Assembly (NCBI GenBank): GCA_022570795.1
Contig: JAKUDP010000010.1
Location: forward strand, 1 to 64,000
Direction of reading: 5' to 3'
Source of the DNA: Sphaerulina vaccinii
Lineage: Eukaryota > Ascomycota > Dothideomycetes > Mycosphaerellales > Mycosphaerellaceae
Length of the DNA stretch: 64,000 nt
The position numbers and the translations under genes were made by a program. Positions 1 through 12,399 of the stretch are shown here, in pieces (position 1 is the first letter of the stretch; every line of letters starts with the position of its first letter). Under the pieces are notes generated by a model. The model was not told where the DNA came from, ran no database searches, and worked only from the letters and a program-made list of their open reading frames with translations.

Positions 1-232
1 TTATTAAGATCGACCTCGATCTTCCGAGTCTCTATAAGATCGACCTAAAGATCTATATTAGAGAGGGACTATGTCGTAGTCGTTGCGTAGCATACTAGTT
101 AAGTCTATATTAGTAGGTTTGGGGCTAGCTATTTTGAGTTCTAATATTCGTAGGTTTTATATAGTACGTAGTTATAGACTACTATCTGTCTACTACTTAC
201 TACTTATAGTATACTTATATTATTAGGAAAAG

Positions 233-363
233 AAAGTAGTAATTGTAAGTCTAATTTGTAGTACTTTGATTATATAGGTCTAGCTAGTATATAATTCGTA
301 GTACTATAATTATAAAAGTAGTAATTGTAAGTCTAATTTGTAGTACTTTGATTATATAGGTCT
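233..363. repeat. 82-bp direct repeat, two copies
   Basis: A segment starting aaagtagtaattgtaagtc at 233 recurs at 315 and stays identical for nearly 50 bp, through tatataggtct. The spacing is 82 bp. Both copies are inside the RIP-degraded block. No function is visible. Confidence 0.85.
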
Positions 364-2640
364 TATAGTATTAGACAATTAGAGCCTAGTTTTCTTAGAC
401 TTAGGCTTAGATTTCTTTATTAATAATAAAGGTATAGGTACTAGTAAGCTTATATCTATACTAAAGTCTAGTATTAGTAGCTTCTTCTACTTCTTTAGTA
501 GGCTAGGCTAGGCTTTAGTTCTATCGACTACAACGCTACTTTTGGCCTTATACTTGCGAGAGCTAACCTAAGTAGGGAGGAAAGGCCGGTCTTTTTTAAC
601 TTTAATCTTAGGCTAGTTAGGGCGTCGAAGTAGAAAGATAAGTTCTACAAGCTAGGCGAGCAGGCACGTACGGACGTCCTCGGGTAGTCGGGCGCGGACC
701 TATAGTAGTAATACTAATTATAGGTCCTATTATCGGGCTACGTCTAATATATAGAATTCTTTCGCTACTAGGTAACTCTCTAGAGCAGCTATAACCGCCT
801 AATAGCGTCCTTCTACTATAGTAGCTATTACTATATTAAGTAGGTATAGGAGTCTATTTAGGAGTCTAGCTTCGGTAGAGTCGTATACTAGGATTAGTAT
901 ATTTATTAACTATCGGAGCTTAGTCTTATCTACTATATAATTGAACTTAATCGAACGCGTCTAGTTTAATACCTATAGTATTATAGGTACTACTACTAGC
1001 TAGTAGAGGAAAAGGGTATATAGTAGATACTAGAGTTCTAAGGTAGAGTTGTTTTCGAACTTATATAGTAGTATATTTATAAGGCTAGTAGTAAAAACCA
1101 AGTAGTCTACCTCGATTAGGAAGTAGGTCTTAGCTAGCTTTGTAGTTGTTACTTTGAACTTGTTCTCTATTATAGATTGTTTGAGAATAATAGTACTAGC
1201 CTTAATGCTCTTTATATACTAGCGCGCTAAACTCGATTTAGGCTTATTAATTATATATCCCTATCTATCCTTAGGTTTGTCTAGAGTATCGGCTACGTCT
1301 AGGTCTTTCTTAGTATATAGTACTAAGCTATAAAGGTAAAATCGTTAAGCTATATAGTCGATAGCAAAGTAGGTCTACTTCCTAGTATAGTCGAATATAT
1401 TAGATAGAGAGAGACGACTAAATAGCTTAGCTAATTCCCTTACTTTAGCCTTCGATACAAATATCGATAGCTATTACTAGTATAGTATCTTCTAAGTAAA
1501 GTAACTTTTTTTAATATATTTAGAGATAAGGGCTTTGTTAGTATTCTCTAAGTAATATTCTATTAGTAGTAGGAACTTACCTAGAAATAGGGTAATAGCA
1601 AAGTAGAAGGGAATTTTCTAGCTAATATCTTTGAAATTCTTACTTCTTATATCTATAAAATTAGTAGGGTCGGACTAAACCGACTACTAGCTATAGCTAA
1701 CTCCTATATACTAGAAATAGCTAGCCTTGTCTAGGTAGAATGTCGTAGAAAGCTCTAGGTCTAGGGCGTTGTTAGATAGGAATTATAGCTAACCTATAGT
1801 AGTAGAGAGCTGCTCTAGTATTAGATAGTATATAGTTTTGCTTACCTAGGCTTCGACCTTCTTTCTAGAATAAGAGGTCTTCTTAGGCTTGGCTATCTCT
1901 TCGATATCTAAGTCGAGCTTACTAACTTTGTCTAGTATACCCTTCTTTAGAGCCTTCTTTAGTAGGGCTAGCTTGTTATCTAAGTCCGTCTTGCTTAGGG
2001 TTTCGGGCTAGTTAGCGACTAGTAGCTAAGATATAGGTACTATTATCTTCTATAACTTACTATATTCTAGTAGTATATCCCTATAGGTTTCCTTACTAGG
2101 TAGCGACTTCGGCAGAGTCGTAGATACTATATTCTTCTAACTCTTATTATAGGTTTCCTTACCTAGTAGTAGCTTATTAGCCTAGATCTCGTCGATTGTT
2201 TCCTTACCTAGGCAAACGCTCCCTAGGCCTAACTTGCTAGAAGCGAACAAACTACCTAGGCTATAGAAAGTAGTTACTTCTAGGTTTATAGCTTAGAGCT
2301 CTTTATATCTAGGTCGGCAGCGAGCCTCCTCTAGACTAGATTTCCTACCTAGCGTCTTTTGGAACTCGACTCTAGGCTTAAGCTAGGTACTTATAGATAT
2401 ACTAGGTAGGCGTATTCTAGTATAGGTATAATCTATAATTAATCTCCTATTCTAAGTTAACTAGAATAGGATAGTTAGAGAGGCTTAATATAGTCTAGGT
2501 ATATTATCTATTCTAGCCAACTACGTAGCTATATACCTAGCTAGCTTTTCTAGGTTAGCTAGTATATATAGTCGTAGAAAAGGAGCTATTAGCTTAGAGT
2601 CCCAAAGCGTATTCTTAAATATATCTATCTCGGCCCTTGT

Positions 2641-2753
2641 AGCTAGGCGAGTTAGAGCTACTAGCTTAGGCGACTAAGTCTCGGTCTTGTTGGATATAGC
2701 TAGGCGAATTGGGGCTACTAGCTTAGGCAACTAAGTCTCGGTCTTAGTCTAGG
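2641..2753. repeat. 57-bp tandem duplication
   Basis: agctaggcga starts a unit at 2,641 and again at 2,698. The copies differ mainly by transitions (for example cgactaag against caactaag). The 57-bp period is 19 codons in the minus-strand coding remnant. Confidence 0.8.
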
Positions 2754-3460
2754 CTACCTTATACTACTCTTCGGTACCGAAGAATAGAATTATAAGACTA
2801 TTATTATATAGCAAGTTACTACAATTAGCGATAGCCGCATTATAGAATATATCTAGTAACAAAGTTTTAAAATTATTATATAGTATAATCTTATTGTTCT
2901 TAAGTAATATCTATAGAAGCTCGATCTAGGAGTCCTTTCTATTATTATAATATAAGGCACTTATATAGCTAATTAGGCGTTCTTAGGCACGTCTCTAATT
3001 GTTATAGTAGTAGATTAATTAGAAATACCTTATAGAGTTCTTATCGAAGTAATTTATTAACTACTTAATAGCGACTATATAGTTTCTAAAAGTGTCGTAA
3101 CTAGCGATATAGCTATCTAGTATGTTCTATATTATTATTACTAGCATTAGGTTCTTATTATCTTCGAAATGCTAAGCTACTAGTCTAGCTAGCTTCCGAA
3201 CCTTGTTACCTATAATTAGTAGGTCCGTTTTGGGCTTAGGCTTAGTCTTAGGCTAGTTATTAATAATCTCTTTCTAAACCTCGGTCTTAGTATAGTTATT
3301 AATAATCTTTTCCTAAACCTCGTTTGCGAGTAGTAGGTCTATCTCGGCCTCCTCGGGCTCCTTTATTAGGTTAATTAGGTAGCTTAGCAAAGTAGTCTTA
3401 GGCTATATATCGTCCTCAAATTTCTACTTAATATTGAAGATTTTAGTAGAAGTAGGGCTA

Positions 3461-3672
3461 GGGCTCTTTGCGCGCTCTAGAGAGTCGGTCTAAGAGTCTA
3501 TTATTATTAATACCTAAGTCCTATTTGTTAGCTTGTTTAATAGATTATTTAACGCTTTTTGTCGCGTAGTAGAGGTAGAGGTAGGGCTCTTTGCGCGCTC
3601 TAGAGAGTCGGTCTGAGAGTCTGTTATTATTAATACCTGAGTCCTATTCGTCGGCTTGTTAAATAGGCTATT
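3461..3672. repeat. 123-bp tandem duplication with directional transitions
   Basis: gggctctttgcgcgctctag begins at 3,461 and again at 3,584. The left copy carries A or T at six sites (3,492, 3,500, 3,516, 3,526, 3,529, 3,530) where the right copy keeps G or C. All six are C-to-T or G-to-A, so the copies record unequal RIP after duplication. The period is 41 codons. Confidence 0.88.
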
Positions 3673-3690
3673 TAGGCTAGAGAATAATAG

Positions 3691-3816
3691 AAAAGGTTAA
3701 GAGTTAGTTATTATTAACTACTTAGGTTCCCTTAACTACTTAAGTCGCTCGGCAAAAGGTTAAGAGTTAGTTATTATTAACTACTTATATTCCTTTAATC
3801 GCTTAAGTCGCTTAGT
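3691..3816. repeat. 63-bp tandem duplication
   Basis: aaaaggttaagagttagtta starts at 3,691 and at 3,754. The 63-bp unit (21 codons) appears twice with a few transitions between copies, inside the unidentified minus-strand remnant. Confidence 0.85.
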
Positions 3817-6419
3817 ATAACTAGCCTAGATCTTATCGAATTCTAAACAAGTCTTACTAATTAGAGAGGCAAAGGCCTAGGTCTTTTTAATAGTTTCCTT
3901 TTTATACTTAGTTATATATAATATTTGCGCCTAGTCGGTAGTATTATATATAAAAATAGAGTTAGCTATTAGTACTATTTGTTATAGTATAGGGACTAGG
4001 GCGCTACCCTTTAGGTAAATATATCTAGTATATAAGGCTACTTACTAAGTAGCTACTTGTATAGCGATCTACTAGTCGAGGAAGGCTTTATAGTCGATTA
4101 TATATACCTTCTTATTATAGTCTAGTAATATAGTTAGGTCTACGATTATCTTAGTAATAATACTAGCTAAGCTAACTTATAGAGCATTCTCGATATATAT
4201 AAATATAGTATTATAAACGTTCTTATATACTCTATATACCTATAATACCTTGTAGATTGCCCTCCAATTCTATTCGACTCTAGTCTAGAAGCCTAGGAGG
4301 GTCTAAAGAACTAGAAATACTAGATAATTTAGAAGTAGAGCCTATAAGAAGTATATATATAAGATAGCTTATATCTAGTACAATCTCGGAAGTACTATCT
4401 TTATATCTATAGATTCGATAGGCGCTATAGCCGATCTAGAGCTAGTCTTAGTTAATTATATAACTACGTCCCTTTTATTAGAGTTAGTCTTAGTTAATAC
4501 TATAATTATATTCTATATCTTAGGCTTAGTTTTAGTCGACGCTAGTACCGACTTAGGTAGGTCTAGTTTAGAAGAATCCGGAATATACTTAGGTCTGCCT
4601 AGAAGAGTCTTGCTAGGTCTACTATATTAGAATAGTAAGTATTGTCCTTCTACTATCTTTTTCCTAATAGTTAGCTTATAGAACTAGTTCTATCTATCGA
4701 TATATTCGATATACTCAGTCTCGTCTACTAGCTATAGTAGGTACTTGTTTTCGAAGGTCTACGACTAAAGATAAAAGTATAATACGCTAGAGCCGAAGTA
4801 GGCCTTAAAGTTAGTAGCTACCTTATTATAAGCAACAAGCGCTTCTAGTCTATAAAGTAGGGCGAGTAGAAGTAGAGTCTCTCGAGTATTATAGAAGTCC
4901 TCTCTAGTAAAGCTAGCTATACTTAGTAAGAGACTAGAGTATTCTCTAGTTAACTATAGAATACTAAACAAGTCTAGGTCTATACTATACTTCTTTAGAA
5001 AGTCCTAGATAGCTACTTTATTAGCTTTAGCTACCTTAGATATACTATATAACTTGTTATTAAAAGTAGTCTTAATTGCTAGTAGGTCTATAAGGTATAT
5101 AATAGTCGTATATAGCAAAGGGTACGTCCTCTTTGTCTTACTATTCGAGGTCTTTATATCGGATATAAGAGGGCTAATTCGTCTGTTCTTATATAGAAAG
5201 GCAAGAAATCTAGACTTGTTATTAATTTGGCTACTATTGTCGGGCTAGTATATTTATTCGAAATAGGAGCGTCTTGCAAGTTCTAGGTAGTATAGTCGTC
5301 GGTCCTAGTAAATATACGTAGGCTTACTCGAGTCCTTCTTATTATTATAGAGCTTGCCTTATAGCTCTATCTTCTCTACTTATTAGGTATATATTTTCTC
5401 CTTAGATAGTAAGCTATCTAGGACTAGCGAATCCTCTAGCTCTACCTCTAACAACTCCGAGTTAATATCGGTAGTAGCATCTACTTTGTTAGCTACTTTA
5501 TAGATCTTGTTAGTATTATCTTTATACTTAGTCTAGTTCTTATCTTCTAGAGTCTCTATACTCTTAACCTTCTTAGGCTATAGCGACTTGTTATAGGCTA
5601 GGCCTTTGCGCTTAGTAATAGTAAGGCTAGGGCCTAGAGCTACGTCGCTATTAGTATTCTACTAGTCTGCCTTATTTGTACTACTCGTACTAGATATACC
5701 TACTATCTTTAGCTTAGAGTAAGATTCGGAGAGGAAACTCAAAGCCCTACTTTTCTACCTTATTATAGTATAATATAATATACTATATTTATTAAAAGTA
5801 ATTTCCTAATTAGGTAAAGAGGTAGTACTATTAAGTATACTAGAATTCTCGAGTTTGTAGTTAGTATTTATAGTTATAGAAAGTAAGTATAAAGTTTGTT
5901 AGTTATAATTTCTACTAGCGCCTAAATAGGAATAGCTACTATCGAATAATAGAGATACTAATCTATAGTAATTAGTAAATAACGACTAAAAAGTAAAATG
6001 TATAGTAGTAAATAGAGGTCGCTACGTCTAATAGGAATGCTATATAGTATCGTAATAGGTATCGTAATAGGTATAGGAAGACAGTCTTAGCTATAATATA
6101 GTCTAGGTCTCCTCACTTGTCGAGGAGCTTAGGTCGTAGCTAAAAAACATTATAGGTAGTATATTAGCTCTATAGGCTAGCGTTGCTAGCGTACTAGCGC
6201 TACAGATTGTTCTTATAAGCTATTAGACGCGTCGATCTGCTTGTCTGGGTCTGCAAGTAGGTCCGGCCGTATAGTAGGGCCTCTTGTAGGTAGGTCTCCT
6301 ATAAGTACTAGTATTTTAGGTTGTATAGGAATGCAAGCGCAGGCATCGGTGCGCCTATAGGCATTTGTATATTATACCGCTCTTCTATACTCTACTAGCT
6401 ACTAGAAGGGATACAACCT

Positions 6420-6569
6420 GTCGTAAGCTTCGACCAAGTCTATTATATCCTTTAGATTGTCTATATTATACTATTAGTTATAGCTATATAAGTAGCCCTT
6501 CTACTTAAGAAGGTACTTAGTCTTACTATTAGTTACTTTTCTATCTATAAGGCGTTCAATTATATAATA
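6420..6569 (-). pseudogene. chromodomain at the integrase C-terminus
   Basis: The minus strand encodes YYIIERLIDRKVTNSKTKY, then after a TAG (former Trp) a KGY and a WYNIDNLKD-like tail read through further stops. This matches the chromodomain pattern YEVERIL-D-R-KTxYLVKWKGY. In living chromoviruses this module reads methylated histone H3 and guides integration into heterochromatin; here it is only a fossil. An open frame at 6,501-6,713 covers its first half. Confidence 0.8.
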
Positions 6570-9500
6570 AGGCGCTATAAGAGAGAGTCCCGGATTATTA
6601 TTGTCTAGACCTATTAAAACTAGGCCTAGTTCTAGTAGGTTCCGGTCGTACGGATTGTTCCCCTCTAGATATAGTTCAAGCTGCGCTACTAATATAACCG
6701 GGTATATATACATAGTTGGGAGCAGCTCCAGCTCGTAAGCAAGTCTCCCGACCTATCTAAGAACTTTGAATAGTTCTATATACTAATAGCTGAACTTTCG
6801 GTTAGTCTAGCTAGGTATACGGTACCTCTTATATAGTTTCAATAGGACCTTTTGGCCTGGGCAGAATCGGATAGGCTTATATTATAAGTTGTAGTAGAAC
6901 TTTATAACTACTAAAGCCTATATAAGTATATCTATTACTTAGTCTCTTACCTACTAGTATAGTATAATATAATTAGCTATTAGTAGTTCTACTAGAGGGT
7001 TTAGTATATCTAGGTTGTTTCGAAATCTCTAAATAATTATATTTGGAATTTTGCCTATAGCTATAGCCTTTATATTATTTAGGTCTACTTAGATATATAG
7101 AAGAAACTTAGTCTAGTCTATATTTAGAAAATAAGTAGTATAGTAGCAAATAGTAATTTCTATAGTTTAATTTATTCTCTTAGACTAACTATCTAATTAG
7201 AGATAGTAAGTAGTTATAGCTAGAAAATATATACCGAGCTTTTTAAAAACTACCTATATAAACTCTAATATTCAAATTAGGTCTTAGTTACTAATTATTA
7301 TAGTAGGTAGGTTATATTTATATAAGATATATACTATAATCTAGTCCTTACTATATTCTCTAGCTATCTATATAGATTTAGCCTTCCAAAGTAGAACTAA
7401 CTTAGAAAATTTATAAGTCTTAGTTAAGAATCTATTATATTTTTCCTTGTCTTTAGGTAGCCTATATACCTAGTCTACTATAACTATATAGTATAGTATT
7501 AGGGTTGCTATAATAGGGTAGAGTTCGCTATATAGCTTATATTAGTAGGTCTAGTTCTCGATATAGGCTAGACAAAACTTAATATATATTTTAAGTTCTT
7601 AGGCTAGTTCTCGAAGGTAGAAAGAGGCATGTACGTAGGTATATATCTAGTAGTATCTAGTATAATAATAATTATTATAGGCGAGCTAGAAGACCTCTTT
7701 ATATAAGCTCTTTAGGATATATAAACGTTCTTATCTATTATTATTTTAGAAGTAAATTAGTCTATTACGTCTAAAGAATAGCATACCTAATAGGGCACTC
7801 TCGGGCTTGTCTAGGGCTATATCTAGGTCCGGTTATACGTCTAGGTCGATATCGGCGGCTATACGATTAAGCTCGTCCTCTCTATCAAACTATTAGATTC
7901 GGTTCTTCTACCTATTATTGTCGGCGTAGCCCTACTTTAGGTCTGCCTTAAATATATCCGATATTTCTACTAATAACAAATAGAAGACTAAGGGTTCGGA
8001 TAAGGTAAACGGCCTACTAGAGGACTCGTATATTATCGTAGTATAGGAGCAATATATATATTAATACGCTAGGCCTTAGTCCGAGTCCTAATCGACCTCT
8101 AGGTAATAGTATAAAACTAGGTAGTTAGTCTCTATCCCGGTCGTAGGTCCGACTAATATATATATATAGGTTATATCGACTACGTCTTATTACAAATCTA
8201 GATTATTATATATAAGTAGATCTAAAATATCTTCTACTAGGTCTTACTCAACTTCTATAACTAGTTAGCTCAAGGTATTAGAGATGTTATATATATATTC
8301 TAGTCGATATAGGATCTCTATATAGAGAAACTAGCTTAGATATTAACCGGCTCTTACTAAGCGGAGGTTAAGTCTATTATTTAAGGTCGTAGTTATAAGG
8401 GAGCTAGTATTCTTAATTCCTAAGGCTACGATATAGTCTGAAAACTAGTATACTTTTTTCCTATAGGTCTAGAAGATATATCGAAGCTTCTTCGAGGCCT
8501 ATACTATACTAGAGACTTCTAGCTCTATTAAAAAGTACCTACTCTTAGTTGCTAATAGAGACTTACTTAGATATTAGACTACTTCGATCTAGGTTACTAG
8601 AAAGTATATAGCCTTACTATTCTCTAGAATTAGGTCTAGGTCCTTTTTTACTATATAGACAACTAAAATATAAGTAAGGTAGCTAGAGTTAATATCTATA
8701 TATAGGTTTCTATCTAGGTTCGTATAGTAGGAAAACTTAACTATATAGTATAACTTATATATTACTTCGAAGGCTCTTAGAGCCTACTTATAATTAGTAT
8801 CTAGTTCCTAAGCTTAAGTCTACTTTATATATTTCTTATAGCTACTTCCCTTCGATACTAGGGCGCTATAGAGCAAGAGCTTCTTCTACTACTTAAATAG
8901 AGCTATAATATATAAGTAGTATAGGAGATGCTCTCTCTTCTACCTAGTAAGGCTAATAAAGAATTCGAGATTCTTAAAAGTCTCTAGAAAGAGTAGGTTC
9001 AAAATAGCTTTAACCTTATCCTTATATATTATATACCTAAGCCTACTTATATACTAGCCGAGTAGCGCAATAGATAGGTATACTAAAAAGGACTTCTTTA
9101 CTTATATACTAATATCGAACAAATTAAGTAGGCTAAAGACCTAGTCTAGGTAAATAAAGTATTTCTCGAATATTTTTAAAAAAATAACTATATTATCGAT
9201 ATATACTTAGTAGTAGTATCTTAGCTACTTTAGAATCTTATTAAGCTACTACTATATATATTGTATACTACTAGAGTAACCTATAAAAGCAACGTTGAAC
9301 GTCTCTTGTCCTCTATAACTATTAATAGTAAACTTATACTAGTCTTCTTTGGCGACTAACTACTAATAAAAAAATAATATAGTATCGATAGTTGTAATAT
9401 ATCTGGACCTATAAAGCGCGGCTACAATATCCTCCTATTATAGTAGTAGGTATAAGTCTATAACTACTCTTTTATTAAGACTCCGAATATTAATTACTAT

Positions 9501-11371
9501 GTGTCTCTTACGAACAAGCTTGTTTTTCTAAACAAGCATCTTCTAAACTACAAATATAGAGAAGCCAAACTATATTAATTTGTAGGTAAAGTCTATCTTG
9601 CCCTACTTATATAATAGGTTAAAGGTAGCGTCTACGACCTCTTAGTCGGTCTTGCTAAGAAGGTATACTATAGTAGGTAGTCGGTTATACTTATAGCTAG
9701 GTTTAATATTAATTAGTATATAGTTTTTTTCTAGAATCTTAACTATTATACCTTTATCTATCTAAAGGTATTAGTACTTATTAACTAGTTCTTCGAGTCT
9801 ATACTAGTACTTGTCGTCGCTATATATAGTAATACTATTAGGTAGGTCTCGCTCTATTAAAAGATTAGAAATAAATAGAGGAAGTAGTAGGTCTTTTAGA
9901 TTAGTTAAGCTCGCTAGTATAGGTAGTCCTATTATAGGGACTAGGATAGATATATATAGCTTACTAAACAAGTCTCGGTCTAGTTATACGTCTAGGCCTA
10001 CTTAGGTCGACGACTCTGAGGTCTTATAAGTAGGGCTCGGCCTAGGAAAATCTATCGAGTATATTATAAGATTGTAGTTCTCTAGGTATATATAGTAAGC
10101 TCTATTAAATTTATACTCTATTACTTTGCCTAGTCTAGTCCCTAGTACTAGTATATAAGTATCTCTATTATTGCGAATAAAGAGCGTATCTATATTCTAG
10201 TTAATTATAGCTATAAGAAGTAATAGCTTCCTCCTCTTAGGTAGGTACTACTCTTCTAGCTTGAACTCCAAGTCTCGGTCTCTAGGTAGAGGCTAAGTAA
10301 AGTAGATAGGAACTTTTATAATCGTATATATATATAAGGCAATCGCTACGTCTAGACTAGTTGCTATATATATCTAAAACTTGACCTAGTCCTTAGTAGT
10401 TACTAGTAATAGGAACTTGGCGCTATCGCATATACTAAAGAATACTTCTTTATGCTTTATATTAATCTTTGCTAGTTCTAGCTAGAGTATATCTATAGCT
10501 ATTAATATTTTGAGTCTCAAGTTTAGAGTAAGATAAATTTTATAGAAATATTCGGTTAGAATTTTCTAGCTTTTATATATAGCTAGAATCTAGAATTTTA
10601 GCTTAATATATTTATAGCTAAGTATAGAGTTGTCGCCTATACTACCGATATTAAGAGGTATAGCTAGCTTAAAAATCTCTAGATTTGGTAGTATATAATA
10701 AAGGAAGTCTATATCGATTAAGAATAGTATTGTACTAGTATCTAGGCAGACTATAAATACCTCTACGTCTAGTTCTATAGAGAGCTTAATAGGTATTTAA
10801 AGATAGTAGAATTGTCTAAAGTTATATCTACCTTAGGTCTCTTTAGTAGCTATAGACAAAATAATCTTTAATTCGATAATTAGTAGCTATCTAGTCTAAA
10901 AGGAAGTCTACTTTACTAGTTGCTTTTTGTTATTATTATATATATAGTAAAAGTACTCTATATCTAAATAGAACTTCTTCTTATAGGTCCGACAAATAGT
11001 AGGTCTATTTGTTGTTATCTAGAATAGCTTGTCGATAGTAGTAGGAGCCTACTAGAAATAGTTATAAAGATCTTTAAAGTTATTATCGCAGTTAGTAGTT
11101 ATCTATAATAAAATATTATTAAAATAATTTTCTAGAAAACGCGAACGCAAGAGGAAATACGAATCGGATTAGGACTTAGAATATCCCCGAGCATTGTCTA
11201 AGAACTTGTTCTTAATTATAGTATAATAGTTATTATATCTACCTACTCTATTATTTCGGTTATTTCGGTTATACTTACTACGTCGATCCCCTAGCGCCGC
11301 GTCTACTTATATATTATTACCTATAATCTTGCCCTCGCAGCTATTACAATCTTGTCGGTTTTATTAGTTAT

Positions 11372-11449
11372 TCTAATTAGAACCCGACCTACTTAGATAA
11401 TTGTTCTAGGTCTAATTAGAACCTAACCTACTTAGATAATTGTTCTAGG
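11372..11449. repeat. 39-bp tandem duplication in the gag remnant
   Basis: tctaattagaaccc starts at 11,372 and tctaattagaacct at 11,411. The 39-bp period is 13 codons in the Gag reading direction. The main difference, cgac against taac, is again of the RIP type. Confidence 0.8.
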
Positions 11450-12399
11450 TCCGGTTTGTTAGTTCTCGCTTGTTTTAGTCTATAAAGTTCTAGTACTACT
11501 TATATTCCTATTAGTAATTATTAGAAGTATATATATTAGTTTCTAGCTTATATCTATAATAGACTAATTACTAATTATAGTCTTGTCTATAGCTATTATT
11601 ATAGCTAGGTCGAGTATAATCTACTTAGTAGCTATTGCTTTGCTTGCTATAGTAGGACTTACTACTAGGCTAGATATTACTTACTTAAAGAAGCTGTCTC
11701 TAAGATTCGTACTTATTATTTAACTATAATTAGAACTTAGCTAAAGTAGTATCGGATTATAGGCAAGGGACGTTATACTAGAACTCTAGGTCGAGTTTTA
11801 TCCAAGTATATACAAGTCGTCTAGTAAGGGAGTCTACTTCTGACTTGGCTACCTAACGTATATAGGACAGTACAAAATCGGCTAGTCTACGTCCGTTTCT
11901 TATATCTTCCTAGTTAAAGTATTTTAATATAAGCTTCTCCTAGGCTTTATTAAGTAGAATTTGGAACTACTTGTATAGCGTAGCTTTCTAATACTTTAGT
12001 CCCTTACGTAGGTCGTAGAGGCAGGCCTTATTATCGGGTATAAGCTTGTAAATAAACTACTATATAGCTATACCTCTAAAGTATTTCGATAGGTTCTATA
12101 GGAGAGTCTCGTCCGTATTATTAGTTGTAGCATAGTCTATAGCTATAGCGAGAAATAGGTATAGGCTATAGAAATATAGCTTATCTCCCTTATCTACTAT
12201 TTTACCCTTGTCAAACTCTAGGAGAGGCGCGTCTAGGTAGAAATATCCGATATTGCTAGGCTTGAAGTAGGGAACAAAGAGGCAGCTCTAGTAGGAGTAT
12301 AGATCTATATAGTATAAGTCTCGGTTATTATAATTGTAGCTATTGCGATCTCTCTAATTATAGTAATTATATATATCTCTAATAAAACAATTACTATCT

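Larger units (their letters stand above)
700..5760 (-). pseudogene. long broken coding remnant, unidentified, probably transposon-derived
   Basis: On the minus strand one reading direction gives long stretches interrupted almost only by TAG/TAA at positions that would once have been Trp or Gln, from about 5,760 down to about 700. The best stretch, around 1,000-1,620, has over 100 codons with few stops. The N-terminal half is rich in Lys, Ser and Thr. Three internal tandem repeats have periods of 57, 63 and 123 bp, all multiples of three, which supports a once-translated sequence. I do not recognise a domain. It starts only about 0.6 kb past the chromodomain of the chromovirus on the same strand, so it may be an extra 3' ORF of that element or a separate element. 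Confidence 0.5.

Noticed and set aside
233..363. CRISPR-like or telomere-like array
   Set aside because: Only two copies and no spacer pattern; it is a plain duplication in transposon DNA.
5054..5248. 64-codon open frame in the repeat block
   Set aside because: Composition is the surrounding RIP-type DNA and the frame runs opposite to the coding remnant there; it has no domain.
700..5760. Starship captain (DUF3435 tyrosine recombinase) for the broken minus-strand ORF
   Set aside because: I looked for recombinase R-H-R-Y motifs and accessory cargo but saw none; no boundary evidence.
9811..10005. 64-codon plus-strand frame
   Set aside because: It overlaps the minus-strand chromovirus protease/RT region and is a shadow of it.
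11290..11340. CCHC zinc knuckle of Gag (CNSC remnant)
   Set aside because: Only the first two cysteines fit; the His and last Cys are not recognisable after mutation.
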